Under the pieces are notes generated by a model that saw only the letters and a list, made by a program, of their open reading frames with translations, ran no database searches and was not told the DNA's origin. The position numbers and the translations under genes were made by a program. A DNA stretch of 64,000 bases from Megalopta genalis. Taxonomy: Eukaryota > Arthropoda > Insecta > Hymenoptera > Halictidae. The stretch lies in the NCBI RefSeq assembly GCF_051020955.1, contig NW_027476377.1, positions 1 to 64,000 on the forward strand, in the 5' to 3' direction. Within the stretch, counting starts at the first letter, position 1, and each line of letters begins with the position of its first letter. This document shows, piece after piece, positions 1 through 13,835 of this stretch.

Positions 1-3000
1 TTTGAAGCGAGATCGTTTGTTTAAAATCGCGTAATTTGCACGAATTTGAAGCGAAATCGTGTATTTCGCATGATATGGACGCTAAATCTGTTTCCTCGCG
101 AGGATTTAAAGCTAAATCGTGTATTTCGCATGAATTAGAAGCTAAATTGTTCATTTCCCATGAATTTGAAGCTAAATCGTTCGTTTTAAAATCGCTATTT
201 TCGCACGAATTTGAAGCGAAATCGTGTATATCGCATGATATTGAAGTTAAATCGTTTGTTTGGCGTGAATTTAAAGCTAATTCGTGTATTTCGCATGAAT
301 CTAGAGCGAAATTTTTCATTCCGCATGAATTTGAAGCTAAATCGTTTGTTTCGCGTAGATTTAAAACGAAATCGTGCAATTCGCATGTATTCGAAGCTAA
401 ATTGTTCATTTCGCATGAATTTGAAGCTAAATCGTTTGTTTAAAATCGCTATTTTGCACGAATTTGAATCGACATCGTGTGTTTCGCATGATATTGAAGT
501 TAAATCGTTTGTTTCGATTCGATTTAAAGCTAAATCGTGCAATTCTCATGAATTTGAAGCTAATTGTTCATTTCGCATGAATGTGAAGCTATATCGTTTG
601 TTTAAAATCGCGTATTTCACACAGATTTGAATCGAAATCGTGTATTTCGCATGATATTGATGCTAAGTCGTTTTTTCTCGCGGGATTTGGACCTAATTCG
701 TGTATTTCGCATGAATCTGGAGCTAAATTTTTCATTCCGCATGAATTTGAAGCTAAATCGTTTGAATCGCATGAATTTAAAGGTAATTCGTGAATTTCAC
801 ATGGATCTAAGCTAAATTGTTCATTTTGCATGAATTTGAAACGAAATCGTTTGTTGAAAATCGCGTATTTCGCACGAATTTGAAGCGAAATCGTGTATTT
901 CGCATGATATGGACGCTAAATCTGTTGCCTCGCGAGGATTTAAAGCTAAATCGTATATTTCGCATGAATTAGAAGCTAAATTGTTCATTTCCCATGAATT
1001 TTAAGCTAAATCGTTTGTTTCGATTGGATTTAAAGATAAATCGTGCAATTCTCATGAATTTGAAGCTAAATTGTTCATTTCGCATGAATGTGAAGCTATA
1101 TCGTTTGTTTAAAATCGCGTATTTCGCACAGATTTGAATCGAAATTGTGTATTTCGGATGATATTGGACGCTAAGTCGTTTTTCTCGCGGGGATTTGAAG
1201 CTAATTCGTGTATTTCGCATGATCTGGAGCTAAATTTTTAATTCGAATGAATTTGAAGCTAAATCGTTTGTTTCGCATGAATTTAAAGCTAATTCGTGAA
1301 TTTCACATGGATCTGAAGCTAAATTGTTCATTTCGCATGATTTGAAATTAAATCGTTTGTTTCTATTGGATTTAAAGCTTAATCGTGCAACTCTCATGAA
1401 TTTGAAGCTAAATTGTTCATTTCGCATGAATATGAAGCTATATCGTTTGTTTAAAATCGCGTATTTCGCACGAATTTGAATCGAAAATCGAGTTTTTCGC
1501 ATGATAGTGAATTTAAATCGTTCGTTTAGCTTGGATTTAAAGCTAAATCGTGCAATTCGCATGAATCTGACGCTAAATTGTTCATTTCGCATGAATATGA
1601 AGCTAAATCGTTTGTTTCGCCCTGAATTTAAAGCTAATTTGTGCATTCGCACGAATTTGAAGCGAAATCGTGTATATCGCATGATATTGAAGTTAAATCG
1701 TTTGTCTGCGTGAATTTAAAACTGATTCGTGTATTTCGCATGAATCTGGAGCTAAATTTTTCATTCCGCATGAATTTGAAGCTAAATCGTTTGTTTCGCA
1801 TGAATTTAAAACTAGTTCGTGAATTTCACATGAATCTCAAGCTAAATTGTTCATTTCGCATGAATTTGAAGATAAATCGTTTGTTTCTATTGGATTTAAA
1901 GCTAAATCGTGCCATTCTCATGAATTTGAAGCTAAATTGTTCATTTCGCATGAATGTGAAGCTATATCGTTTGTTTAAAATCGCGTATTTCGCACAGATT
2001 TGAATCGAAATCGCGTATTTCGCATGATATTGACGCTAAGTCGTTTGTCTCGTGGGATTTAAAACTAAATCCTGTATTTCTTAAAAATTAAAGCAAAAAT
2101 TGTTCATTTCCCATGAATTTGAAGCGAAATCGTTTGTTTAAAATCGCTATTTTGCACGAAATTGAATCAAAATCGTGTATTTCGCATGATATTGACGCTA
2201 AAATCGTTTGTTTCACACGAGGATTTAAAGCTAAATCGTGTATTTCGCATAAATTTGAAGCAATATTGTTCATTTCACATGAATTTGAAACTAAATCGTT
2301 CGTTTAAAATCGCTATTTCGCACGAATTTGAAGCGAAATCGTGTATATCGCATGATATTGAAGTTAAATCGTTTGCTTGGCGTGAATTTAAAGCTAATTC
2401 GCGTATTTCGCATGAATCTGGAGCGAAATTTTTCATTCCGCATGAATTTGAAGCTAAATCGTTGTTTAAAATCGCTATTTTGCACGTATTTGAATCGACA
2501 TCGTTTATTTCGCATGAATTTGAAACTAAATCGTTTGTTTCTATTGGATTTAAAGCTAAATCGTGCAACTCTCATGAATTTGAAGCTAAATTGTTCATTT
2601 CGCATGAATATGAAGCTATATCGTTTGTTTAAAATCGCGTATTTCGCACGAATTTGAATCGAAATCGAGTTTTTCCTCATGATAGTGAAGTTAAATCGTT
2701 CGTTTAGCTTGGATTTAAAGCTAAATCGTGCAATTCGCATGAATCTGACGCTAAATTGTTCATTTCGCATGAATATGAAGCTAAATCGTTTGTTTCGCCT
2801 GAATTTAAAGCTAATTTGTGCATTTCGCACGAATTTGAAGCGAAATCGTGTACAATCGCATGATATTGAAGTTAAATCGTTTGTCTGGCGTGAATTTAAA
2901 ACTGATTCGTGTATTCGCATGAATCTGGAGCTAAATTTTTCATTCCGCATGAATTTGAAGCTAAATCGTTTGGTTTCGCATGAATTTAAAACTAGTTCGT

Positions 3001-6000
3001 GATTTCACATGAATCTCAAGCTAAATTGTTCATTTCGCATGAATTTGAAGTTAAATCGTTTGTTTCGATTGGATTTAAAGCTAAATCGTGCATTCTCATG
3101 AATTTGAAGCTAAATTGTTCATTTCGCATGAATATGAAGCTATATCGTTTTGTTTAAAATCGCGTATTTCGCACGAATTTGAATCTGAAATCGTGTTTTT
3201 CGTATGATAGTGAAGTTAAATCGTCCGTTTAGCTTGGATTTAAAGCTAAATCGTGCAATTCGCATGAATCTGACGCTAAATTGTTCATTTCGCATGAGTA
3301 TGAAGCTAAATCGTTTGTTTCGCGTGAATTTAAACCTAATTTGTGCATTTCGCACGAATTTGAAGCGAAATCGTGTATATCGCATGATATCGAAGTTAAA
3401 TCGTTTGTTTCGCGTGAATTTAAAGCTATTTCGTGTATTTCGCATGAATCTGTAGCTAAATTTTTCATTTCCCATGAATTTGAAGCTAAATCGTTCGTTT
3501 AAAATCGCTATTTCGCACGAATTTGAAGCGAAGTCGTGTATATCGCATGATATTGAAGTTAATCGTTTGTCTGGCGTGAATTTAAAACTGATTCGTGTAT
3601 TTCGCATGAATCTGGAGCGAAATTTTTCATTCCGCATGAATTTGAAGCTACATCGTTTGTTTCGCGTGGATTTAAAGCTAAATCGTGCAGTTCGCATGTA
3701 TTCGAAGCTAAATTGTTCATTTCGCATGAATTTGAAGCTAAATCGTTCGTTTAAAATCGCTACTTCGCACGAATTTTAATCGTAATCGTGTTATATCGCA
3801 TGATATTGAAGTTAAATCGTTTGTTTCGCGTGAATTTAAAGGTATATCGTGTATTTCGTATGAATCTGTAGCTAAATTGTTCATTTCGCATGAATTTTGA
3901 GCTAAATCGTTTGTTTAAAATCGCTATTTTGCACGAATTTGAATCGACATCGTGTGTTTCGCATGATATTGAAGTTAAATCGTTTGTTTCGCGTGAATTT
4001 AAAGCTATTTCGTGTATTTCGCATGAATCTGTAGCTATATTGTTCATTTCACATGAATTTGAAACTAAATCGTTCGTTTAAAATCGCTATTTCGCACGAA
4101 TTTGAAGCGAAATCGTGTATATCGCATGATATGAAGTTAAATCGTTTGCTTGGCGTGAATTTAAAGCTAATTCGTGTATTTCGCATGAATCTGGAGCGAA
4201 ATTTTTCATTCCGCATGAATTTGAAGCTAAATCGTTTGTTTCGCGTCGATTTAAAGCTAAATCGTGCAATTCGCATGTATTGACGCTAAATAGTTCATTT
4301 CGCAAGAATATGAAGCTAAATCGTTTGTTTCGCGTGAATTTAAAGCTAATTTGTGCATTTCGCACGAGTTTGAAGCGAAATCGTGTATATCGCATGTTAT
4401 TGAAGTTAAATCGTTTGTTTCGCGTGAATTTAAAGCTATTTCGTGTATATCGCATGATATTGAAGTTAAATCGTTTGTTTCGATAGGATTTAAAGCTAAA
4501 TCGTGCAATTCTCATGAATTTGAAGCTAAATTGTTAATTTCGCATGAATGTGAAGCTATATCGTTTGTTTAAAATCGCGTATTTCGCACAGATTTGAATC
4601 GAAATCGTGTATTTCGCATGATATTGACGCTAAATCGATTGTCTCGCGTGATTGAAGCTACTTCGTGTATTTCGCATGAATCTGAAGTTAAATTGTTCAT
4701 TTCCATGAATTTGAAGCTAAATCGTTTGTTTCGCGTCGATTTAAAGCTAAATCGTGCAATTCGCATGTATTTGACGCTAAATAGTTATATTTCGCACGAA
4801 TATGAAGCTAAATCGTTTGTTTCGCGTGAATTTAAAGCTAATTTGTGCATTTCGCACGAGTTTGAAGCGAAATCGTGTATATCGCATGATATTGAAGTTA
4901 ATCGTTTGTTTCGCGTGAATTTAAAGCCATTTCGTGTATATCGCATGATATTGAAGTTAAATCGTTTGTTTCGCGTGAATTTAAAGCTAATTCGTGTATT
5001 TCGCATGAATCTGTAGCTAAATTGTTCATTTCGCATGAATTTGAAGCTAATCGTTTGTTTAAAAACGCTATTTTGCACGAATTTGAATCGACATCGTCTG
5101 TTTCGCATGATATTGAAGTTAAGTCGTTTTTTTCGCGTGGATTTAAAGCTAAATCGTGCAATTCGCATGAATCTGAAGCTAAATTGTTCATTCCCATGAA
5201 TTTGAAGCTAAATCGTTTGTTCAAATTCGCTATTTTGCACGAAATTGAATCAAAATCGTGTATTTCGCATGATATTGACGCTAAATCGTTTGTCCTCACG
5301 AGGATTTAAAGCTAAATCGTATATTTCGCATAAATTTGAAGCAAAATTGTTCATTTCCCATGAATTTGAAACTAAATCGTTCGTTTAAAATCGCTATTTC
5401 GCACGAATTTAAGCGAATCGTGTATATCGCATGATATTGAAGTTAAATCGTTTGTTTCGCGTGAATTTAAAGCTAATTCGTGTATTTCGACTGAATCTGG
5501 AGCTACATTGTCATTCCGCATGAATTTGAATCTAAATCGTTTGTTTCGCGTGGATTTAATGCTAAATCGTGCAATTCACATGTATTTGAAGCTAAATTGT
5601 TCATTCGCATGAATTTGAAGCTAAATCGTTCGTTTAAAATCGCTATTCCGCACTAATTTGTATCGAAATCGTGTTTTTCGCATGATATTGAAGTTAAATC
5701 GTTTCTTTCCGCGAGGATTTAAAGCTAAATCGTGCAATTCGCATGAATTTGAAGCTTAATTGATCATTTCGCATGAATTTGAAGCTAAATTGTTTGTTTC
5801 GCGTGGATTTAAAGCTAATTCCGTGCAATTCGAATGTATTTGAAGCTAAATTGTTCATTTGGCATGAATTTGAATTAAATCGTTTGTTTAAAGTCACTAT
5901 TTCGCACTAATTTGAATCTACATCGTGTGTTTCGCATGATATTGAAGTTAAATCGTTTGTTTCGCGAGGATTTGAGGCTAATCCGTGTATTTCGCATGAA

Positions 6001-7226
6001 TCTGATGCTAAATTGTTCATTTCCCATGCATTTGAAGCTAATTCGTTCGTTTAAAATCACTATTTCGCACGAATTTTGAATCGACATCGTGTGTTTCTCG
6101 TGATAGTGAAGTTAAATCGTTTGTTTCGCTTGGATTTAAAGCTATTCGTGTATTTCGCATGAATCTGGAGCTAAATTGTTCATTCCGCATGAATTTGAAG
6201 CTAAATCGTTTGTTTCGCGTGGATTTAAAGCTAAATCGTGCAATTCGCATGTATTTGAAGCTAAATTGTTCATTCCGCATGAATTTGAAGCTAAATCGTT
6301 TGTTAAAATCGCTATTTTGCACGAATTTGAATCGACATCGTGTGCTTCACATGATATTGAAGTTAAATCATTTGTTTCGATTGGATTTAAAGCTAATTCG
6401 TGTATTTCGCATGATATTGACTCTAAGTCGTTTGTCTCGTGAGGATTTAAAACTAAATCCTGTATTTCGCAAAAAATTTAAAGCAAAATTGTTCATTTCC
6501 CATGAATTTGAAGCTAAATCGTTCATTTAAGATCGCTATTTCGCACGAATTTGAATCGAAATCGTGTATTTCGCATGATATTGACTCTAAGTCGTTCTCT
6601 CTCGCGTGGATTTGGAGCTATTTCGTGTATTTCGCATGAATCTGGAGCTAAATTGTTCATACCGCATGAATTTGAAGCTAAATCGTTAGTTTCTCGTGAA
6701 TTTAAAGCTAATTCGCGAATTTCACACGAATCTGAAGCTAATTGTTCATTTCGCATGAATTTGAAGCTAAATCGTTTGTTTAAAATCGCTATATTGCACG
6801 AATTTGAATCAAAATCGTGTTTTTCGCATGATATTGAAGTTTAAATCGTTTGTTTCGCTTGGATTTAAAGCTAAATCGTGCAATTCGCATGAATCTGACG
6901 CTGAGTTGTTAATTTCGCATGAATATGAAGCTATATCGTTTGTTTAAAATCGCTATTTCGCACGAATTTGAATCGAAATCGTGAATTTCGCATGATATTG
7001 ACGCTAAATCGATTGTCTCGCGTGGATTTGAAGCTACTTCGTGTATTTCGCATGAATCTGAAGTTAAATTGTTCATTTCGCATGAATTTGAATCGAAATC
7101 GATGTTTAAAATCGCGTAATTCGCACGAATTTGTAATCGAAATCGTGTATTTCGCATGATATTGACGCTAAATCTGTTGTCTCGCGAGGATTTAAAGCTA
7201 AATCGTGTATTTCGCATGAATTTGAA
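1..7226. repeat. Family 1: diverged 30-bp monomers with CpG-rich AAATCG cores
   Basis: Monomers here mostly read TTTGAAGCTAAATCGTTTG or AAATCGTGTATTTCGCATG. Common variants are GCTAAATTGTTCATTTCGC, GCTAATTCGTGTATTTCGC and a GATATTGAAGTTAAATCG form. One-base indels are frequent, so reading frames are short. Compound units of about 43 bp interrupt the 30-bp rhythm. The GTTTATCACAAGTA and TTTAAACCGCAGGTA monomer types of the rest of the window are absent. High divergence and irregular spacing suggest an older or less homogenised part of the array. Confidence 0.9.
420..462. repeat. Example of the 43-bp compound unit (TTTAAAATCGC module) of family 1
   Basis: This unit begins as a normal monomer (TTTGAAGCTAAATCG, then TTTG) but runs into TTTAAAATCGCTATTTTGC and ACGAA before the next TTTGAA at 463. 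It is 43 bp long instead of 30, as if parts of two monomers were fused. Similar modules lie near 24, 186, 600, 856, 1109, 1449, 1976, 2138, 2306, 2464, 2628, 3155, 3500, 3750, 3917, 4078, 4570, 5060, 5222, 5386, 5635, 5890, 6053, 6305, 6530, 6780, 6946 and 7107, with small sequence changes. None is seen after about 7.2 kb. Many spacings are close to 163 or 253 bp, that is 43 plus four or seven 30-bp units. The unit shifts the reading frame by one. Confidence 0.85.
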
Positions 7227-10200
7227 GCTAACTCGTTTGTTTCGCATGCACTTGAAGCTAATCATGTTTATCACAAGTATCTGAGCTAAACATTTGTTTT
7301 CGCATTGATTTGAAACTAAGACTACTACTTCGCATTGATTTGAAGTTAAATCATGTGTTTCGCTTGGATTTTAAGCTAACTCGTTTGTTTCGCATGCAGT
7401 TGAAGCTAAATCATGTTTATCACAAGTATCTGAAGCTAAACCATTTGTTTCGAATTGATTTGAAGCTAAGCCTACTACTTCGCATTGATTTGAAGATAAA
7501 TCCTGTGTTTCGCTTGGATTTTAAGCTAACTCGTTTGTTTCGCATGCAGTTGAAGCTAAATCATGTTTATCACAAGTATCTGGAGCTAAACCATTTTGTT
7601 TCGCAATTATTTGAAGCTAAGCCTACTACTTCGCATTGATTTGAAGCTAAATCATGTGTTTCGCTTGGATTTGAAGCTAACTCGTTTGTTTCGCATGCAG
7701 TTGATGCTAAATCATGTTTATCACAAGTATCTAAAGCTAAACCATTGTTTCGCATGGATTTGAAGCTAAGCCTTCTACTTCGCTTTGATTTGAATCTAAA
7801 TCATGTGTTTCGCATGAATTTGAAGCTAACTGTTTGTTTCGCATGCAGTTGAATATAAATCATGATATCACAAGTATTTGAAGCTAAACCAATTGATTCG
7901 CATGGATTTGAAGCTAAGCCTACTACTTCGCATTGATTTGAAGCTGAAGCATGTGTTTTGCATGGATTTGATGCTACCTCGTTTGTTTCGCATGCAGTTG
8001 AAGCTAAATCATGTTTATCACAAGTATCTAAAGCTAAACCATTTGTTTCGCATGGATTTGAAGCTAAGCCTTCTACTTCGCTTTGATTTGAATCTAAATC
8101 AAGTGTTATGCTTGGATTTGAAGATAAGCCTTCTACTCGCCTTGATTGTAGCTAAATCATGTGAATCGCATGGATTTGAAACTAACTCGTTTGTTTCGCC
8201 AGCATTTGAAGCTATATCACATATAGCCTCAAGTATCTGAATCCAAACCGTTTGTTTCGCATTGATTTGAAGCTAAGCCTACTACTTCCCATTGATTTGA
8301 AGTTAATCATGTGTTTCCCTGGGATTTCAAGCTAACTCGTTTGTTTCGCATGCAGTTGAAGCTAAATCATGTTTATCTCAAGTATTTGAAGCTAAACCAT
8401 TTGTTTCGCATTGATTTGAAGCTAAACCATCTAGATCGCAATGATCTGAAGATAAATCATGTGTTTCTCATGGATTTGATGCTACATCGTTTGGTTCGCC
8501 TGCATTTGAAGCTATATCACTTATATCGCAAGTATCTTAACCTAAATCATTTGTTTCTCAAGGATTCATGCTAAACCATCTACATCGATTTGATTTGCAG
8601 CTAAATCATGTGTTTCGCACGGATTTGAAGCTAAGGCTTCTACTTCGTATTGATTTGAAGCTTAATCATGTGTTTCGCTTGGATTTGAAGCTAACTCGTT
8701 TGTTTCGCATGCAGTTGAAGCTAAATCATGTAATCACAAGTATTTGAAGGTAAACCATTTGTTTCGCATTGATTTGAAGCGAAGCCACCTACTTCCGCAT
8801 TGATTTGAAGCTGAATCATGTGTTTCGCATGGATTTGATGCTAACTCGTTTGTTTCGCCCTGCATTTGAAGCTATGTCACTTATATCGCAAGTATCTTAA
8901 GCTAAACCATTGTTTCTCAAGGATTTGATGCAAAACCATCTCTACATCTCATTGATTTGAAGCTAATCAAGTGTTAAGCTTGGATTTGAAGATAAGCCTT
9001 CTACTTCGCACTTATTTGGAGCTAAATCATTTGTTTCGCATGGATTTGAAGCTGAAGCTTCTACATCGCATTGATTTGATGCTAATTCATGTGAGCTATA
9101 TCACATATATTCGCAAGTATTTGAAACTAAATCATTTGTTTCGCATGGATTTGAATCTAAGCCTTCTACTTCGCATTGATTTGAAGTGAAATCACGTGTT
9201 TCCTTGGATTTGAAGCTAACTCGTTGATTCGCAAGCGGTTGAATCTAAATCAGCTATATCACAATTATTTGAAATGAAACCATATGTTCCGCATTGATTT
9301 GAAGGTAATCCTACTACTTCGCATCGATTTGAAGCTGAAGCATGTGTTTCCCTTGGATTTGAAGCTAACTCGTTTGATTCGCATGCAGTTGAAGCTAAAT
9401 CATGTTTATCACAAGTATCTGAATCCAAACCATTTGTTTCGCATGGATTTGAAGCTATGGCTACTACTTCGCATTGACTGAAGTTAAATCATGTGTTTCC
9501 CTTGGATTTGAAGCTAACTCGTTCGATTCGCATGCAGTTGAAGCTAAATCATGTTTATCACAAGTATTTGAAGCGAAACCATATGTTCCGCATTGATTTG
9601 AAGCTAAGCCTACTACTTCGCATTGATTTGAAGTTAAACATGTGTTTCCTGGGATTTGAAGCTAACTCGTTTGATTCGCATTCAGTTGAAACTAAATCAT
9701 GTTTATCACAAGTATTGAAGCGAAACCATATGTTCCGCATTGATTGAAGCTAAGCCTACTACTTCGCATTGAAATGAAGTTAAATCATGTGTTTCCCTGG
9801 GATTTGAAGCTAACTCGTTGATTCGCATTCAGTTGAAACTAAATCATGTTTATCACAAGTATTTGAAGCGAAACCATATGTTCCGCATTGATTTGAAGCT
9901 AAGCCTACTACTTCGCATTGAAATGAAGTTAAATCATGTGTTTCCCTTGGATTTGAAGCTAACTCGTTCGATTCGCATGCAGTTGAAGCTAAATCATGTT
10001 TATCACAAGTATTTGAAGCGAAACCATATGTTCCGCATTGATTTGAAGCTATGCCTACTACTTTGCATTGATTTGAAGTTAAATCATGTGTTTCTCTTGG
10101 ATTTGATTAAAACTCGTTTGATTCGCTTGCAGTTGAAGCTAAATCATGTTTATCACAAGTATTTGAAGCTGAACCATTTGTTTCGCATTGATTTGAAGCT

Positions 10201-13200
10201 AAGCCTACTACTTCGCATTGATTTGAAGCTGAAACATGTGTTTTGCATGGATTTGAAGCTAACTCGTTTGTTTCGCCTGCATTTGAAGCTATATCACATA
10301 TAGTCTCAAGGATTTGGAGCGAAACCATTTTTTTCGCATTGATTTGAAGCTAAGCCTACTACTTCGCATTGATTTGAAGTTAAATCATGTGTTTCTCTTG
10401 GATTTTAAGCTAATCGTTTGTTTCGCATGCAGTTGAAGCTAAATCATGTTTATCACAAGTATTTGAAGCTAAACCATTTGTTTCGCATTGATTTGAAGCT
10501 AAGCCTACTACTTCGCATTGATTTGAAGCTGAGCCTACTACTTCGCATTGATTTGAAGTTAAATCATGTGTTTCTCTTGGATTGAAGAAAAACTCGTTTC
10601 ATTTCGCTTGCAGTTGAAGCTGAAATCATGTTTATCACAAGTATCTGAATCCAAACCATTTGTTTCGCATTGATTTGAAGCTAAGCCTACTACTTCCCAT
10701 CGATTTGAAGTTAAATCATGTGTTTCCCTGAGATTTGAAGCTAACTCGTTTGATTCGCATGCAGTTGAAAGTAAATCATGTTTAACACAAGTATTTGTAG
10801 CTACACCATTTGTTTCGCATTGATTTGAAGCTAAGCCTACTACTTCGCATTGATTTGAAGTTAAATCATGTGTTTCTCTTGGATTTGAAGCTAACTCGTT
10901 TGATTCGCATGCAGTTGAAGCTAAATCACGTTTATCACAAGTATTTGAAATTAAACCATTGTTTCGCATTGATTTGAAGCTAAATCATCTAGATCGCAAT
11001 GATCTGAAGCTAAATCATGTGTTTCGAATGGATTTGAAGATAACTCGTTTGTTTGGCATGCAGTTGAAGCTATTTCATTTAAACCGCAAGTATTGAAGGT
11101 AAATCATTTGTTTCGCTGGATTGAAGCTAAGCTTTCTACTTCGCTTTGATTTGAATCTAAATCATGTGTTTCGCATGAATTTGAAGCTAACTCGTTTGTT
11201 TCGCATGCAGTTGAATATAAATCGGTATATCACAAGTATTTGAAGCTAAACCAATTGATTCCGCATGGATTTGAAGCTAAGCTACTACTTCGCATTGATT
11301 TGAAGCTGAAGCATGTGTTTTGCATGGATTTGATGCTACCTCGTTGGTTCGCCAGCATTTGAAGCTATATCACTAATATTGTAAGTATCTTAAGCTAAAC
11401 CATTTGTTTCTCAAGGATTTTGATGCAAAACCATCTACATCGCATCGATTTGAAGCTTAATCATGTGTTGTGCTTGGATTTGAAGATAAGCCTTCTACTT
11501 CGCCTTGATTTGTAGCTAAATCATGTGTTTCGCATGGATTTGAAGTTAACTCGTCTGTTTCGCCTGCATTTGAAGCTATTTCATTTAACCGCAAGTATTT
11601 GAATGTAAATCATTTGTTTCGCATGGATTTGAAGCTAAGCCTTCTACTTCGCATGTATTTGAAGCTTAATCATTTGTGCCGCATGGATTTGAGCTAAGCC
11701 TTCTACTTCGCATTGATTTGAAGTTAAATCATGTGTTCTCAGGGATTTGAAGCTACTCGTTTGTTTCGCATGCTGTGAAGCTAAATCATGTTTGTCACAA
11801 GTATTTGAATCTAAACCATTTGTTTCGCATTGATTTGAAGCTAAGCCAGCTACTTCGCATTTATTTGAAGTTAAATCGTGTGTTTCTCTTGGGTTTCAAG
11901 CTAACTCGTTTGTTTCGCATGCAGTTGAAGCTAAATCATGTTTATCACAAGTATTTGAAGCGAAACCATATGTTCCGCATCGATTTGAAGTTATCCTACT
12001 ACTTCGCATTGATTTGAAGTTAAATCATGTGTTTCCCTGGGATTTGAAGCTAACTCGCTTGTTTCGCTTCCAGTTGCAGCTAAATCATTTGTTTCGCATG
12101 GATTTTAAGCTATACCATATTCTCCGCATTGATTTGAAGCTAAATCATTTGTTTCGCATGGATTTCAAGCTACACCTTCTCCGCATTGATTTGAAGCGAT
12201 ATCATGAGTTCCGCAAGGATTTGAAGCCAACTCGTTTGTTTCGCATGCATTTGAATTCTGTATCATTTACGTCGCAAGTATTAGAAGCTAAATCATTTGT
12301 TTTCGCATTGATTTGAAGCTAACACTCCTACCTCGCATTGATTTGAAGCTAAATCATGTGTTTGCATGGATTGAAGCTAACTCGTTTGTTTCGCATGGAT
12401 TTGAAGCTAAGCCTTCTACTTCGCATTGATTTGAAGCTAAATCATGTGTTTCTCTTGGATTTGAAGCTAACTCGTTTGATTCGCATGCAGTTGAAGCTAA
12501 ATCATGTTTATCACAAGTATTAGAAGGTAAACCATTTGTTTCGAATCGATTTGAAGATAAGACTCCTACTTAGCATTGATTTGAAGCTAAATCATTTGTC
12601 TCACATGGATTTGATGCTACTCGTTTGTTTTGCCTGCAATTGAAGTTATATCACTTATATCGCAAGTATTTGAAGCTAATTCACTTGGGTCGTATGGGTT
12701 TGAAGGTAAGTCCTCTACTTCGCTTTTATTTGAAGCTACATCATTTATATCGTAAGTATTTGAAGTTAAATCGTTTGTTTCGCTTGGATTTGAATATAAG
12801 CCTTATACTTCGCATTGATTTAAAGCTAAATCATGTGTTTCGCATAAGTTTGAAACTAAATCGTTTGTTTCACATGCAGTTGAATCCAAATCATGTTTAT
12901 CACAAGTATCTGAAACTAAACCATCTGTTTCGCAAGAATATGAAGCTAAACCATGGGTTTCGCTGAATTTGAAGCTATTACATTTAAACCGCTTGAATTT
13001 GAAGGTAAATAAATTGTATCGCATGGATTTGAATCTAAGCCTTCTACTTCGCTTTGATTTGAAGCTAAATCATATGTTTTGCATGGATTTGACGCTAAGC
13101 CATTTTTTTCGCAAGTATTTGAAGCTATATCACTTATATCGCAAGTATGTGAAACTAAACCATTTGTTTCGCATGGATTTAAAGATAAAACTTCCACTTC

Positions 13201-13835
13201 GCTTTGATTTGAAGCTAAATCATGTGTTTCGCACGGATTTCAAACTAAGTCTCCTACTTCGAATCTATTGAAGCTTAATCATGTGTTTCGCACGGATTTG
13301 AAGCTAACTCGTTTGTTTCGCATGCAGTTGAAGCCAAATCATGTATATCACAAGTATTTGAAGGTAAACCATTTGTTTCGCATTGATTTGAAGCGAAGGC
13401 AACTACTTCGCATTGATTTGAAGCTAAGCCTACTACTTCGCATTGATTTGAAGTTAAATCATGTGTTTCTCTTGGATTTAAAGAAAAACTCGTTTCATTC
13501 GCTTGCAGTTGAAGCTAAATCATGTTTATCACAAGTATCTGAATCCAAACCATTTGTTTTTGCATTGATTTGAAGCTAAGCCTACTACTTCCCATCGATT
13601 TGAAGTTAAATCATGTGTTTCCCTGGGATTTGAAGCTAACTCGTTTGATTCGCATGCAGTTGAAAGTAAATCATGTTTAACACAAGTATTTGTAGCTACA
13701 CCATTTGTTTCGCATTGATTTGAAGCTAAGCCAACTACTTCGCATTGATTTGAATTTAAATCATGTGTTTCCCTTGGATTTGAAGTTAAGTCGTTTGATT
13801 CGCACGCAGTTGAAGCTAAATCATGTTTATCACAA
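7227..13835. repeat. Family 2, old section: diverged 150-bp pentamers
   Basis: Five monomer types repeat in order: D (CTCGTTTGATTCGCATGCAG), E (ends TTTATCACAAGTA), A (AAACCATTTGTTTCGCATTG), B (AAGCCTACTACTTCGCATTG) and C (AAATCATGTGTTTCCCTTGG). The order is already clear at 7,370-7,670, where successive pentamers are 150 bp apart. Many pentamers are damaged by 1-bp indels, lost monomers (for example near 9,090-9,115) or variant types. A monomer with ATTTAAACCGCAAGTA, the seed of a second pentamer kind, appears near 11,080 and 11,575. Only short open frames survive. Confidence 0.88.
9537..10131. repeat. Local run of four closely similar 150-bp pentamers
   Basis: Four consecutive pentamers start at 9,537, 9,685, 9,832 and 9,982, with lengths of 148, 147, 150 and 150 bp. 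They share a private variant of the A monomer (GCGAAACCATATGTTCCGC) not usual elsewhere. The same variant recurs once near 11,957. A shared private variant in adjacent pentamers indicates a local amplification inside the otherwise diverged section. Confidence 0.85.

Noticed and set aside
36..443. Family 1 open frame of 135 codons (FEAKSFVSH type)
   Set aside because: It is ended by the TAA inside the TTTAAAATCGC module, which is itself a repeat element. Three other frames are open over part of the same stretch.
9085..9125. Possible insertion of foreign sequence at the GTGAGCTATATCACATATAT stretch
   Set aside because: It reads as a partly deleted monomer joined to a known variant (GCTATATCACATATA occurs near 8,213 and 10,289), so it is internal rearrangement and not an insertion.
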